A stretch of DNA of 64,000 nucleotides from an uncultured Eubacterium sp. (lineage in GTDB: Bacteria; Bacillota; Clostridia; Lachnospirales; Lachnospiraceae): contig CAJTRZ010000007.1 in the NCBI GenBank assembly GCA_910578975.1, positions 1 to 64,000 on the forward strand, written 5' to 3'. Position 1 is the first letter of the stretch. Every line of letters begins with the position of its first letter. Shown here one piece after another: positions 37,196-46,523 of the stretch. A model generated the notes under the pieces. It saw only the letters and a program-made list of their open reading frames with translations. It had not been told where the DNA came from and made no database searches. Position numbers and translations under genes: made by a program.

Positions 37196-39961
37196 CTATT
37201 TCTTTTTTAATTTTTTAAACTGCATATATTTCACTTCGATTCCTGCAAGGACATCTTCTAACTTCAAGTTATATGCACCTTTATCTAACTTCACCTTACA
37301 CAGTTTCTGCGTAATCCAGTTTCCATCTGTTCCGTTTGTCTGAATAACTACCATTGTCTCACCATTGGCATTCACATTGACTGTAGACTGTGCTAGATTT
37401 GATTTTGCAAATGAGATATTTACAATAATCGTATACTCTGCATCTTCTTCTACAATCATCGTTGCTTCCTTACCACAGTCAAACATTACCTTGTTATCCT
37501 CTGCCAGATTAAACTGCTGATATTTTGCTTCCTCTACAGAAACTGATGGATAGTATTTTGCTACATCAGTATCAACTAATTCTCTCTCAATAACAGGAGC
37601 ATTCAATATAAAGTTGCAGATATTCATTGTAGCTCTCTGAAGTTCTCCAACGGTAAGTGTTCCTGCTTCCACAGAACTTTCTGTATTATCACTGTTTGAA
37701 TTGACCTCTGCACCATTGTTATTTACAACCATATATACATCATTCTGTGAACGTACCATATCGCGTGTATCCTGGTTAGATTCTTCTCCACCTTCTACAA
37801 CATCGTTCATCTTCGCCCACCAGTCAGTCATAACAATGCCTTCATATCCCCACTCGCCGCGAAGTACTGTGGTGCAAAGGTCATAATTAGATGCTGCCCA
37901 ATGTCCGTTAATCGGATTGTAACTAGTCATCAATGTCATAACTGTTTTTTCTTTTACTGCCATTTCAAATGATTTTAAATATATTTCTCGGATGGCACGC
38001 TCAGAACAAACCGCATCAATCTTAAATCTGTGCGCTTCCTGTCCATTCAACGCATAATGTTTAATCGTTCCCCATGCGCCACCATCTTTAATACCTCCGG
38101 TAGATGCTACCGCCATAGTTCCTGAAAGATATGGATCTTCTGAATAATACTCAAAATTACGTCCATTTAAAGGATGTCTATGAATATTTACCCCTGGTCC
38201 TAATAATGTATCTACCTGGTTTCTTCTTAACTCCTCACCTTCCATTGTATAGAGTTCTCTAACTAATTTATCATTCCATGAAGATGAGAGGGCTGTGCCA
38301 ATTGGAAGCTGAACAGCCTTTCCATCATAACGAAGTCCACTAGGGCCATCTGCACAACAAGCTGCTGGAATTCCATATCCAAACAAGGCATCTGATATAC
38401 CACCAAAAGCAGAGGCCGTACCCTGTGTTACACGAGGGTTACTCATTCCTTCACCTCTGACAATCTGTGCCATTTCCTCTACAGTAAGCTGTGCTACAAA
38501 CTCTTCTAAACTATTCTTTCCTGCATGAACATCCTGAAGTGTAATTCCTTTATCTCCAGTAATCTCCATCGTCTCTGGGAGATTATCCTCTATTCTCTTT
38601 GCCATATCTACAGTTGGTTTCTGAGAAGGAACGTATTCTTTCTCAAAGGTTCCATCTGCTTTTTGACTACCCGGTCTTAAAATTGTAAGATTATCATCAT
38701 CTGGACAGCAGACTTCTGACAACTGTTCTACTACTTTTAATTCCTCTAATTGATATGTATATATTTTTTCTACTTTTCTTACACTATTACCAACATAGAT
38801 TACATAATTACCTGCTTCTAAAACATAACATGACTTATGTCCCGTAGCATTACTGTCATCATAAGATGCCATATCATCAATAGCAAATGCAATATCAATA
38901 ATCTGGCTTTCTCCTGGAGCAAGTTTTTCTGTCTTTGCATAAGCGCAAAGTTCTTTTACCGGCTTTCCAAGCGCTCCCTGTGGTGCACTGTAATATACCT
39001 GAACAACTTCTTTACCAGAATATTTATCTCCAGTGTTTGTTACCTTAACCTGAATCTTGATTTCATTGCCTTCTGCCCCTGCTGATAATCTCTCAATATG
39101 AAATGTTGTATAGGAAATACCATATCCAAATTCAAACATTACCTTTTCCGGTGCAAAAGTTTCAAAATATCTATATCCTACATAAATATCTTCCTGATAA
39201 AGATTTGTTAATGGATTTCCAAAATTCTCCGCTGATGGGTAATCCTCTAAATTTTCAGCAACAGTATCCGGAAGCTTTCCGCTTGGAGTTTCTTTGCCTG
39301 AAAGAACATCAACAACTGCATTTCCACCTTCCATTCCACCAGACCAGACATATGCAACTGCCTTAATCTTTCCATGAAACTGTGGGTCATTCATCCACTT
39401 CATATCAATAATATTAGATACATTCAAAACAACGACTACATCATCAAATGCCTCTGTAATATTCTTAAGATTCGCAATTTCTTCATCTGTTAAAAGATAA
39501 CTTCCTGCTCCATTATAGTTATCTTTATCCTCACCGGCAGTACGACCGATAATATATACAGCCTTATTAGAAACCGCTGCCTGTTTCTTTGCATACTCTA
39601 TGGTAATATCCATATCCTTTTGGAACCATGGTTCAGCAGCCCAGCCACCTCCGCCATTGTCAAACGGATGATCCTTCAACCATTCTACATAATCGTTTGC
39701 CAGTTCTTCGTTTATATGTAAATCACTTTTTTGAAAACCTTCAATAATATTTGCAGCATATTCAACCTGAACAGCCCCTCCTGAACCAGTTCCACTTCTA
39801 TAATATTCTAACTGTGGTCTGCCAAATACTGAAATTTTGTCTTCTTTTGTAAACGGAAGTACACCATTCTCATTTTTTAATAATACGATACCTTCCACTG
39901 CTGCCTCACGGCTCTTTTCGGCAAATCCCTCTACCGGAATTCCTCTTAAACTTTCGCTCAT
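37196..39961 (-). CDS. Circularly permuted GH3 beta-glucosidase
   Basis: About 921 residues, no signal peptide, so cytoplasmic. Domain order is permuted relative to classical GH3: the alpha/beta C-domain comes first (about 15-260), then the Fn3-like domain (about 280-400), then the TIM barrel (about 490-790), with the nucleophile Asp in V-M-T-D-W-W near 708, then an extra C-terminal beta domain (about 820-915). This order is known from ruminal and gut Clostridia enzymes. GGAGG nine bases ahead of the ATG. Likely hydrolyses imported beta-glucosides or cello-oligosaccharides; exact substrate is an inference. Confidence 0.9.
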   Translation of the reverse strand: MSESLRGIPVEGFAEKSREAAVEGIVLLKNENGVLPFTKEDKISVFGRPQLEYYRSGTGSGGAVQVEYAANIIEGFQKSDLHINEELANDYVEWLKDHPFDNGGGGWAAEPWFQKDMDITIEYAKKQAAVSNKAVYIIGRTAGEDKDNYNGAGSYLLTDEEIANLKNITEAFDDVVVVLNVSNIIDMKWMNDPQFHGKIKAVAYVWSGGMEGGNAVVDVLSGKETPSGKLPDTVAENLEDYPSAENFGNPLTNLYQEDIYVGYRYFETFAPEKVMFEFGYGISYTTFHIERLSAGAEGNEIKIQVKVTNTGDKYSGKEVVQVYYSAPQGALGKPVKELCAYAKTEKLAPGESQIIDIAFAIDDMASYDDSNATGHKSCYVLEAGNYVIYVGNSVRKVEKIYTYQLEELKVVEQLSEVCCPDDDNLTILRPGSQKADGTFEKEYVPSQKPTVDMAKRIEDNLPETMEITGDKGITLQDVHAGKNSLEEFVAQLTVEEMAQIVRGEGMSNPRVTQGTASAFGGISDALFGYGIPAACCADGPSGLRYDGKAVQLPIGTALSSSWNDKLVRELYTMEGEELRRNQVDTLLGPGVNIHRHPLNGRNFEYYSEDPYLSGTMAVASTGGIKDGGAWGTIKHYALNGQEAHRFKIDAVCSERAIREIYLKSFEMAVKEKTVMTLMTSYNPINGHWAASNYDLCTTVLRGEWGYEGIVMTDWWAKMNDVVEGGEESNQDTRDMVRSQNDVYMVVNNNGAEVNSNSDNTESSVEAGTLTVGELQRATMNICNFILNAPVIERELVDTDVAKYYPSVSVEEAKYQQFNLAEDNKVMFDCGKEATMIVEEDAEYTIIVNISFAKSNLAQSTVNVNANGETMVVIQTNGTDGNWITQKLCKVKLDKGAYNLKLEDVLAGIEVKYMQFKKLKKK

Positions 39962-40276
39962 TTTTGTTATCCTCCAAAGCATATTGTTTTTAACTTCTCA
40001 ATATATTTTTGTTATCAACAAAACTACGTTTAAAACGCACTTGCCATATAAGCCCACTATAACATATGATTTTCCTAAATACCATATTTTATAATCAGAA
40101 AAATGTTTTTATTGTATTGGATTTTAAGCAATTATAAAAGTTGTTTTTTCTGCATTTTACCCTTATAAAAAGGTATTATTTGACAAAAAAACATATTTTT
40201 GTAACGTTTTTATGAAAATGTTTTTTATTTTTCTTCTTCAAAAATTTATGTTTTTCCTGTTATAATTTTTTCTTTA
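39962..40276. other. Divergent intergenic region between GH3 and paaK genes
   Basis: About 380 bp of very AT-rich DNA between the two starts. I see the paaK promoter at its right end (listed separately) but no convincing GH3 promoter, catabolite-response element or riboswitch. Confidence 0.5.
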
Positions 40277-40305
40277 TTGCTTTAAAGTACTAAATATTGT
40301 AAAAT
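40277..40305 (+). promoter_or_regulatory. paaK promoter
   Basis: TTGCTT, 17-bp spacer, TAAAAT, 40 bp upstream of the paaK start. Confidence 0.65.
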
Positions 40306-40344
40306 TATTATATAAAATTATGTAACGAAGAAAGGAATAATACA

Positions 40345-41643
40345 ATGGGAAAATATTTTCAAGAAGATATTGAAACTGCCTCTCGTGAAACCATTGAGCA
40401 GTGGCAGAATGACGGACTATTAGATGTTGTAAAAAGAGTATACGAAAACGTACCTTTTTATAGAAAAAAAATGGAAGCAGCAGGTGTCACTCCTGATGAT
40501 ATTAAAAGCGTAGAAGACCTGCCAAAACTTCCATTCTTAACCAAGGATGATTTAAGAGATGCTTATCCATACGATTTATTAGCAATTCCTTTAAAAGACT
40601 GTGTTCGTATTCAGTCAACATCCGGAACAACCGGAAAGAGAGTTGTCGATTTCTATACCCATGCTGATATTGACAAATGGGGCAACGGTTGTGCTCGTGC
40701 CATTGCAGCAGCAGGCGGTACAAGTGAAGATGTCTGCCATGTATCTTATGGATATGGGCTTTTTACCGGTGGGCCTGGTTTAAATGACGGTTCTCACAAA
40801 GTTGGATGTTTAACTCTTCCAATGTCATCCGGTAATACAGATCGACAGTTACAATTCATGATGGACTTAGGCTCTACTATTCTTTGTTGTACACCAAGTT
40901 ACGCTTCTTATCTGGCTGAGTCAATTCATGAACGGGGTATACAGGACCAGATCAAATTAAAAGCCGGCATCTTTGGTGCTGAAGCATGGTCAGAGGAAAT
41001 GAGACATGATATAGAAGAAAAACTTGGAATTAAAGCTTATGATATCTATGGTCTTACAGAAATTGAAGGTCCCGGCGTAGCCTTTGAATGTGAAGCACAG
41101 GACGGAATGCATATCTGCGAGGACTATTTCCTTCCGGAAATTGTTGATCCAGATACTCTGGAACCTGTTCCGGACGGACAAATTGGTGAACTGGTATTTA
41201 CCAGTTTTGCGAAAGAGGCATTTCCTCTTATCAGATATCGTACAAAGGATATTACATACATTACAAGAGAGAAATGTAAATGTGGACGTACTCATGCACG
41301 TATTCACAGACTTATGGGAAGATCAGACGACATGCTGATTATTAAGGGTGTAAATGTTTATCCATCCCAGATTGAAGAAGTACTTATCAAACAGGGTATG
41401 CCTGCTAATTATCAGCTCATTGTTGACCGCGTAAACAACAGCGATACAATGGAAGTTCTAGTAGACATGACACCTGAAATGTTTTCTGACACTATTGGTG
41501 CCATTGAAGTCAAGGAAAAAGAAATTGTTGCTGCATTAAAGAGTATGCTTGGTATTTACGCTAAAGTAAAATTAGTAGAACCAAAATCTATTACCCGCTC
41601 AGAAGGTAAAGCAGTACGTGTCATTGACAAACGAAAAATTTAA
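40345..41643 (+). CDS. paaK: Phenylacetate-CoA ligase (PaaK-like)
   Basis: Adenylate-forming CoA ligase, 432 residues. AMP-binding loop S-T-S-G-T-T-G-K near residue 95, Y-G-L-T-E-I-E-G-P-G near 235, R-x-x-D-I-T near 300 and a C-terminal lid with G-V-N-V-Y-P-S-Q-I-E-E. Joined to a tandem ACT-domain gene 24 bp downstream, a pairing typical for anaerobes handling aryl acids from amino-acid fermentation, often near indolepyruvate oxidoreductase genes, which are absent here. Confidence 0.92.
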   Translation: MGKYFQEDIETASRETIEQWQNDGLLDVVKRVYENVPFYRKKMEAAGVTPDDIKSVEDLPKLPFLTKDDLRDAYPYDLLAIPLKDCVRIQSTSGTTGKRVVDFYTHADIDKWGNGCARAIAAAGGTSEDVCHVSYGYGLFTGGPGLNDGSHKVGCLTLPMSSGNTDRQLQFMMDLGSTILCCTPSYASYLAESIHERGIQDQIKLKAGIFGAEAWSEEMRHDIEEKLGIKAYDIYGLTEIEGPGVAFECEAQDGMHICEDYFLPEIVDPDTLEPVPDGQIGELVFTSFAKEAFPLIRYRTKDITYITREKCKCGRTHARIHRLMGRSDDMLIIKGVNVYPSQIEEVLIKQGMPANYQLIVDRVNNSDTMEVLVDMTPEMFSDTIGAIEVKEKEIVAALKSMLGIYAKVKLVEPKSITRSEGKAVRVIDKRKI

Positions 41644-41667
41644 TATCTTTTTATAGGAGGTAAAAAT

Positions 41668-42099
41668 ATGTATATTAATCAAATTTCAGTTTTTATAGAA
41701 AATAAACCTGGTAATCTTGCAAAGTTTACAAATTTTATTGCAGAAAACCAAATAGATATGAGAGCATTTGAAATTGCAGATTCCAGCGATTTCGGTATTA
41801 TCAGAATCATCGTGGATAAACCACTTGATACTTTAACATTGCTTAAAGACAATGATTGGATATGCAATCTGACACAGGTTATCGGAGTAAAAATTCCTGA
41901 CAAGCCAGGTGCAATGGCACAGGCCATGAACATTCTTGCCGAAGCTGGCGTCAGTGTTGAATATGTTTACACATTCCTCGCCAGAGGAACAGACGATGCT
42001 CTTATGATTTTCAGAGTGAAGGAAAACGACAAAGTTGCTGCTGTCTTAAAGAAAAATAACATTAAACTTATTTCTCAGGAAGACTTATTAAAAATGTAA
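41668..42099 (+). CDS. Tandem ACT-domain protein
   Basis: 143 residues with two ACT repeats: the first begins Q-I-S-V-F-I-E-N-K-P-G-N-L, the second V-I-G-V-K-I-P-D-K-P-G-A-M. ACT domains bind amino acids and regulate; no catalytic part is attached. AGGAGG upstream. Cotranscribed with paaK, so it probably senses an aromatic amino acid or acid (inference). Confidence 0.88.
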   Translation: MYINQISVFIENKPGNLAKFTNFIAENQIDMRAFEIADSSDFGIIRIIVDKPLDTLTLLKDNDWICNLTQVIGVKIPDKPGAMAQAMNILAEAGVSVEYVYTFLARGTDDALMIFRVKENDKVAAVLKKNNIKLISQEDLLKM

Positions 42100-42120
42100 A
42101 AATTATTATTGAAACAATAA

Positions 42121-42163
42121 AAAAAGAAGTCACACAAAAATTATTTTCGTATGGCTTCTTTTT
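42121..42163. terminator. Bidirectional terminator after the ACT gene
   Basis: AAAAAGAAG / CTTCTTTTT arms with partial inner pairing, between convergent ACT and SH3-protein genes. Confidence 0.8.
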
Positions 42164-42172
42164 ATTTTATAA

Positions 42173-43609
42173 TTATTTCTTGCTGATTTTTTTACAGACA
42201 GAATAAGTATAATTTCTTCTTCCTGAGAATTTTCCTAAGACGGAATTCTTCGTAGCAATTTCATGCAAAACTTTTAATCCATCTTTCTCTTCGTTCAATT
42301 TCTTTGCACTTTTAAAATGCTCAATCGCTGCCTTTGTAATCATTCTGGCATTTTCCGGATTCTGCCAAAACATATCACAAAAATATGCAATCAATTGTGG
42401 ATTCGTCAGTTTATAAGTATTTCTTGCTACAGAAATCCTTCTGGTAATATCTTCCTTTGCCTGTGTGTTTTGTATCGAAATGCCATTACTGCTGCCAAGC
42501 ATAGCTTTCACTGCCACCAACTCTTCTTTACTGAAACTTCTCTTTCGGCTTTCCCAACTTGAACTGCTCGTGATTTCCTTACACAAGGCTTCTGTCTTTT
42601 CTTCTTTTTTCTTTCTATTTCCAGATATCGCATCTTTGATTAACTGTCTTGCTTTCTTTGAATCACTTGTGTAAATTCTTTTCAAAAGACTATGAGCCCT
42701 TTCTCCATACCACTGCCATGCACCTACAGTTATTGTTTTTTCTCCTTTATACTGCGGAAGACCATTTCTTGCCGCAACATAATTCCCTGATTCATTATGA
42801 GCAATTAATGCAGAAATCGTATCAAACAACGTATCTCCCGTCTTATGAATCCCCGCATTTAAAATCTTTTGTAATTCTGCTTCTTGTATTCTTTCCTGTT
42901 CTTCTATGTAGGCATCATACTCCGTCTTTGTCATTGCACTATCCCACAATATCTTGATATCCACATCTTTAATCGATACCCAGCCTGCTATTGTCTCTGT
43001 TCTTTGAATACGAATCTTTTTATAATCATTAGAAAAACCTATCACTGGATAAACGTTTCCTTTGTATCCCATCCCCACTGCACTGTTGGAATTCTTTGCA
43101 CTACTTCTCAACTTTACATTTGAAACTTTAATAAGTGCCTCAATACCATAATTGTCTAATAAAAGATTTTCTACCTCGTCATCTACCGTTACATTTTCCT
43201 GTTTTATATATCCTATAATCTTTCCTGATTTTACTTTATACCATTTACCTACCAGTTCAATTACTACAACAGGTTTTTCATCTGGTACATAACCAACTGT
43301 TTTTGATTTCTTTTCCGGCTGCTTCTTTATCTTCACAAAATCATTTTCATTATCTGATGATACAATTCCCAAATGGGTTATCATTTTTTTATATTTTTCA
43401 AATTTTGTTAACTTTGACTTTTCGTTATGATGCTTTACTATTTTCTTTGCTGTATCTTTATCTATTGTAAATGTAGTACTTTTCAATACTTTATCTGCAG
43501 TGTTAGCTCCTATCAATTTGTTTTGCACCAGGATTTTGTCATTTCCATGTACTGTCAATGATAATGTTATGATCATTGACATAACAATGCAAAATAGTTT
43601 TTTTCTCAT
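42173..43609 (-). CDS. Secreted protein with two SH3-like domains and a lysozyme-like C-terminus
   Basis: 478 residues with a signal peptide (1-22, V-H-G-N region). Two bacterial SH3 (SH3b) domains: about 88-140 (K-I-K-K-Q-P-E-K-K-S through I-G-Y-I) and 160-215 (V-K-L-R-S-S through A-G-W-V). A coiled link follows, then a domain from about 265 with A-H-N-E-S-G-N-Y, I-T-V-G-A-W-Q-W-Y-G-E-R-A-H-S-L-L. This pattern resembles the muramidase/transglycosylase-like domain of clostridial wall proteins, with the Glu as likely catalytic acid. I infer a wall hydrolase. Convergent with ACT, divergent from fabG. Confidence 0.7.
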   Translation of the reverse strand: MRKKLFCIVMSMIITLSLTVHGNDKILVQNKLIGANTADKVLKSTTFTIDKDTAKKIVKHHNEKSKLTKFEKYKKMITHLGIVSSDNENDFVKIKKQPEKKSKTVGYVPDEKPVVVIELVGKWYKVKSGKIIGYIKQENVTVDDEVENLLLDNYGIEALIKVSNVKLRSSAKNSNSAVGMGYKGNVYPVIGFSNDYKKIRIQRTETIAGWVSIKDVDIKILWDSAMTKTEYDAYIEEQERIQEAELQKILNAGIHKTGDTLFDTISALIAHNESGNYVAARNGLPQYKGEKTITVGAWQWYGERAHSLLKRIYTSDSKKARQLIKDAISGNRKKKEEKTEALCKEITSSSSWESRKRSFSKEELVAVKAMLGSSNGISIQNTQAKEDITRRISVARNTYKLTNPQLIAYFCDMFWQNPENARMITKAAIEHFKSAKKLNEEKDGLKVLHEIATKNSVLGKFSGRRNYTYSVCKKISKK

Positions 43610-43761
43610 TTTTACTCACCTCTGGAAAATATTATAACGCTCCTTCAACTAAAATGTAAAGTAAAATGGCATTCCAAATTCTTCTTAAAAATTTATGGGT
43701 ATATTTACCATTTTGTTATATAATAATCATATATATTCATTTTATATTGGAGGTGTATGCA

Positions 43762-44505
43762 ATGTTAAAAGGAAAAGTTGCAATCATTACAGGCGGGACA
43801 AGAGGCATCGGTTACGCAATTGTAAAAAAATATTTGGAAAACGGTGCCAAAGTTGTTCTATTCGGTTCCAGAGAGGAAACCGTAAACAAGGCTCTGGCAT
43901 CATTAGAAAAAGAAAATAATTCATGGGATGTTTCCGGATATTTTCCTAATCTTATGAACGCCGAAGAAGTAGAAGAAACAATTTACCAAATTAAAGAACA
44001 ATATGGAAGAATTGATATTCTCGTAAATAATGCCGGAATATCTGACAGTACCAAAATTGATGATTATACAGCGGAACAGTTTTCAAACGTTATGCAGTTG
44101 AATGTAAATGCAATTTTTAACGCTGTAATGCCAGTATCAAAAATTATGAAGGAACAGGGAGGAGGATGTATCTTAAATACAAGCTCCATGGTCAGCATCT
44201 GTGGTCAGCCAAGTGGTGTAGCATATCCTGCAAGTAAGTCTGCTGTAAACGGTCTCACCTGGTCTTTGGCAAGAGAACTTGGTCCAAGCAACATTCGTGT
44301 CAATGCTGTCGCACCGGGAATCACAAAAACCGATATGGTAGCTGCTCTCCCTGAACAGATGATACAACCACTGATTAATGCTATTCCATTAAGAAGAGTC
44401 GGCGAACCAGAAGATATTGCAAATGCATTTTTATTCCTGGCAAGCGATATGGCTAGTTATGTAACAGGCGAGATTTTATCCGTTGATGGAGCAATGAGAA
44501 CTTAA
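43762..44505 (+). CDS. fabG: 3-oxoacyl-ACP reductase-like SDR
   Basis: 247-residue short-chain dehydrogenase. NAD(P) loop T-G-G-T-R-G-I-G at the N-terminus, N-N-A-G-I, catalytic Ser in N-T-S-S-M and Y-P-A-S-K; C-terminus S-V-D-G-A-M. TTGGAGG eight bases ahead of the ATG sets the start; 96 open bases upstream are non-coding. Orphan copy outside a fatty-acid cluster, so the physiological substrate may differ from FabG. Confidence 0.88.
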   Translation: MLKGKVAIITGGTRGIGYAIVKKYLENGAKVVLFGSREETVNKALASLEKENNSWDVSGYFPNLMNAEEVEETIYQIKEQYGRIDILVNNAGISDSTKIDDYTAEQFSNVMQLNVNAIFNAVMPVSKIMKEQGGGCILNTSSMVSICGQPSGVAYPASKSAVNGLTWSLARELGPSNIRVNAVAPGITKTDMVAALPEQMIQPLINAIPLRRVGEPEDIANAFLFLASDMASYVTGEILSVDGAMRT

Positions 44506-44561
44506 AATTACCCTAACAAACAAAACAATGAGTTTACTAAATGTAAATAACTCTGGTACAA

Positions 44562-44603
44562 AAAGTAAAAATAAAAGGCTCTCCCTCTTCTGGGAAAGCC
44601 TTT
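44562..44603 (-). terminator. Original chromosomal rpsR terminator, now separated from rpsR
   Basis: Minus-strand stem AAGGCT-T-TCCC / GGGA-G-AGCCTT, loop AGAAGA, followed by TTATTTTTA. It stands 16 bp from the leftmost att core, where rpsR ended before insertion. The same stem with a different loop is present at the right end of both element copies. Confidence 0.8.
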
Positions 44604-44619
44604 AAAATAAACATTTTAT

Positions 44620-44647
44620 TCAACTGTATATGGCATTAATGCGATAT
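44620..44647. repeat. attL core: 28-bp direct repeat from the rpsR 3' end (copy 1 of 3)
   Basis: Identical 28-bp block containing CTGTATATGGCATTAATGCG. On the minus strand it encodes the last residues of S18 (A-L-M-P-Y-T-V-E). To the left is host DNA with the old terminator, to the right element DNA. Confidence 0.93.
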
Positions 44648-44764
44648 AGATTTATGGTTTTTATTACGTTTTATCATGTTTCTTCTTTTACTTATTTTCC
44701 CTTTAAATAAGAACTTTGCAGCAGTTTTGGTTTTATCTGGTTTTGTAACGTGTTTATTAAAAAA

Positions 44765-44783
44765 GGTCACTAAAAGGGTCACT
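44765..44783 (+). promoter_or_regulatory. Left arm-type integrase sites (copy 1)
   Basis: Two direct repeats GGTCACT starting at 44765 and 44777, 12 bp apart, between the core and the integrase gene. The same pair occurs at the right end with the same spacing. The integrase has a Tn916-like N-terminal arm-binding domain. Confidence 0.7.
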
Positions 44784-44841
44784 ATACTTCAAAATATACG
44801 TTACAAAAAAAGAACCAGAGCGCTCCAGTCCTTTTCTATGT

Positions 44842-46077
44842 CTATGATATTTTTATATTATACAGTTTCTGCATTTCGATTTGTTTCTTTTCTTCTGTAA
44901 CATGAGTGTATATATTCATTGTTGTTGAAATATCTCCATGACCCATTATCATTTGAATTGTTTTAACGTTCAAATCATTTTCACACAACCTAGTACAAAA
45001 TGTATGTCGCATTATGTGGGCTGAAAACTCTGGCAACAACTCTGGTTCTCTGCGCTCTGCTACAGCAACTTCTATTTCTCTTTCATTTATTCTTTTTACT
45101 ATTCTTTTAATAACCGAATTAATGGCATCACTTATATAAGGTGTTCCGTTCATTGTTGTAAATATAAAATTATTATATCCATCCACTTCCACACCTCTCG
45201 GTATACCCAATTTAAACTGCTGCACCTTTTGCTCATTCAAAGCCTTTCTTACTTCTGGTAATAATGGCACAGTTCTAATTGAGTTTTTTGTCTTAGGTGT
45301 GGATATTTTCTGTACCCTCTTTTTATCTGGCTGAGGTTGATAATAAATTGTTTTCGATACGTTAATAACATTATTCTTCAAATCTATATCATCCCATGTC
45401 AAAGCCAATAGTTCGCCTATTCTTAACCCAGTACCAAAAGCAACTACGAACAATGGCTCGTATATCTTTATTCTAGTATCAGTAGCATTTCCAACGTAAT
45501 TAATAAACAACTGCTGCTCTCTTTGTGTCAATGCAATCTTTTGTTTTTGTTGTTCTTTGCAAAACTCCTTCATAATGTTTATACATGGATTTTTTAAAAT
45601 AACATCATTTACAACAGCATAGTTAAAAGCACTATTGAGCAAATTATTTATATATTTTAACGTTCCTATTGATAGTGTAACGTTATCCTTGCCATTAAGA
45701 TAATCTGTATACATTTTTATAATATTCATGCGCTTAATATCTTTTATTTTCATTTTTCCTATTCTATCTTTTACATACCAATCCCAATATTGATTATACC
45801 GTGTATATGTCTGCTCTTTTAATTTGCCTTTTTTGCAGTTCTCCATATAATCTTTAAACCATTTATTGAGAGTAATATTCGAGTAATTGACACCTTCCAT
45901 CTTTAGCCTTTTTACTTCCTCTTCTTTTTCCCTAAGTTCAACTAAAGACGTTGAATATATTGTTTTTTGTTGTCCACTGGCATCCGTAAATCTATAACGA
46001 TACATTCCGTCGCTCCTCTGCTGCTCTCCGTTCCTTAATACTCTCCCCTTATTATCTGTTCTTTTCTTTCTTGCCAT
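44842..46077 (-). CDS. Tyrosine recombinase/integrase (Tn916 Int type), copy 1
   Basis: 411 residues. N-terminal arm-binding (AP2-like) region about 5-50 with D-N-K-G-R-V-L-R-N-G-E-Q-Q-R; SAM-like core-binding domain about 65-165; catalytic domain with Arg219 (T-G-L-R-I-G-E), Lys262 (P-K-T-K), His354 and Arg357 (H-I-M-R-H), His380 (M-G-H) and the nucleophile Tyr390. All catalytic residues are present. It reads toward the left core, 195 bp away. AAAGGATG precedes the ATG. Mediates site-specific insertion into the 3' end of rpsR, as judged from the flanking cores. Confidence 0.95.
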   Translation of the reverse strand: MARKKRTDNKGRVLRNGEQQRSDGMYRYRFTDASGQQKTIYSTSLVELREKEEEVKRLKMEGVNYSNITLNKWFKDYMENCKKGKLKEQTYTRYNQYWDWYVKDRIGKMKIKDIKRMNIIKMYTDYLNGKDNVTLSIGTLKYINNLLNSAFNYAVVNDVILKNPCINIMKEFCKEQQKQKIALTQREQQLFINYVGNATDTRIKIYEPLFVVAFGTGLRIGELLALTWDDIDLKNNVINVSKTIYYQPQPDKKRVQKISTPKTKNSIRTVPLLPEVRKALNEQKVQQFKLGIPRGVEVDGYNNFIFTTMNGTPYISDAINSVIKRIVKRINEREIEVAVAERREPELLPEFSAHIMRHTFCTRLCENDLNVKTIQMIMGHGDISTTMNIYTHVTEEKKQIEMQKLYNIKIS

Positions 46078-46148
46078 TTATGACACATCCTTTCTCTTTT
46101 TAATATAACGTTACAATAAAAATATTTAATGAAGGGCACTTTTACACG

Positions 46149-46208
46149 GTTACTCAATCCAGTTTTGGACTGGGGAAAACTCCCCAATCGAGGCTAAAAG
46201 GGAGTAAC
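46149..46208 (-). promoter_or_regulatory. Nested, partly exclusive hairpins upstream of the integrase gene (copy 1)
   Basis: Outer pair GTTACTC / GAGTAAC encloses two hairpins, TGGGG-TCCCCA type (46171-46186) and CCAGT / ACTGG (46159-46173), which share bases 46171-46173 and so exclude each other. No T-run follows. Could be an attenuation or antitermination leader for the integrase mRNA. Also at 55419-55478 in copy 2. Confidence 0.45.
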
Positions 46209-46238
46209 TATTTATTACCCCCTCACATCATATATGCT

Positions 46239-46508
46239 TTAACTTATCTTGATATTATTGCAATCTATCAACAAAGAAACTGCATACCGAAAACCGTAAA
46301 CAAAACCCTGCCTTTCCATTTGTGTCTCTAAGGTTCCTATATGTTCATCAAGTTTTAATTCTGTTTGACTACTTTCTGCCTTACCAAAGAAATTATGATG
46401 TTTCATATAGTCCCATAACACCTCACGGCATTTTAGGGTTTCCTCAAAATCTTCCCAGTTATCGTATAATTTATCAAAGTTGTTAAAAATTTTCTCTATT
46501 TCTTTCAT
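46239..46508 (-). CDS. Small acidic helical protein, unknown (copy 1)
   Basis: 89 residues, starts M-K-E-I-E-K-I-F. Trp- and Asp-rich first half, a helix with L-E-T-Q-M-E and a more hydrophobic C-terminus (Y-A-V-S-L-L-I-D-C). AGGAG nine bases ahead of the ATG. It lies 15 bp after the next gene upstream and is probably cotranscribed. No family recognised. Confidence 0.65.
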   Translation of the reverse strand: MKEIEKIFNNFDKLYDNWEDFEETLKCREVLWDYMKHHNFFGKAESSQTELKLDEHIGTLETQMERQGFVYGFRYAVSLLIDCNNIKIS

Positions 46509-46523
46509 TCTGCATCACTCCTA

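Noticed and set aside
39962..40344. Riboswitch or catabolite-response element in the GH3/paaK spacer
   Set aside because: No conserved riboswitch core or consensus cre sequence could be found; the stretch is only AT-rich.
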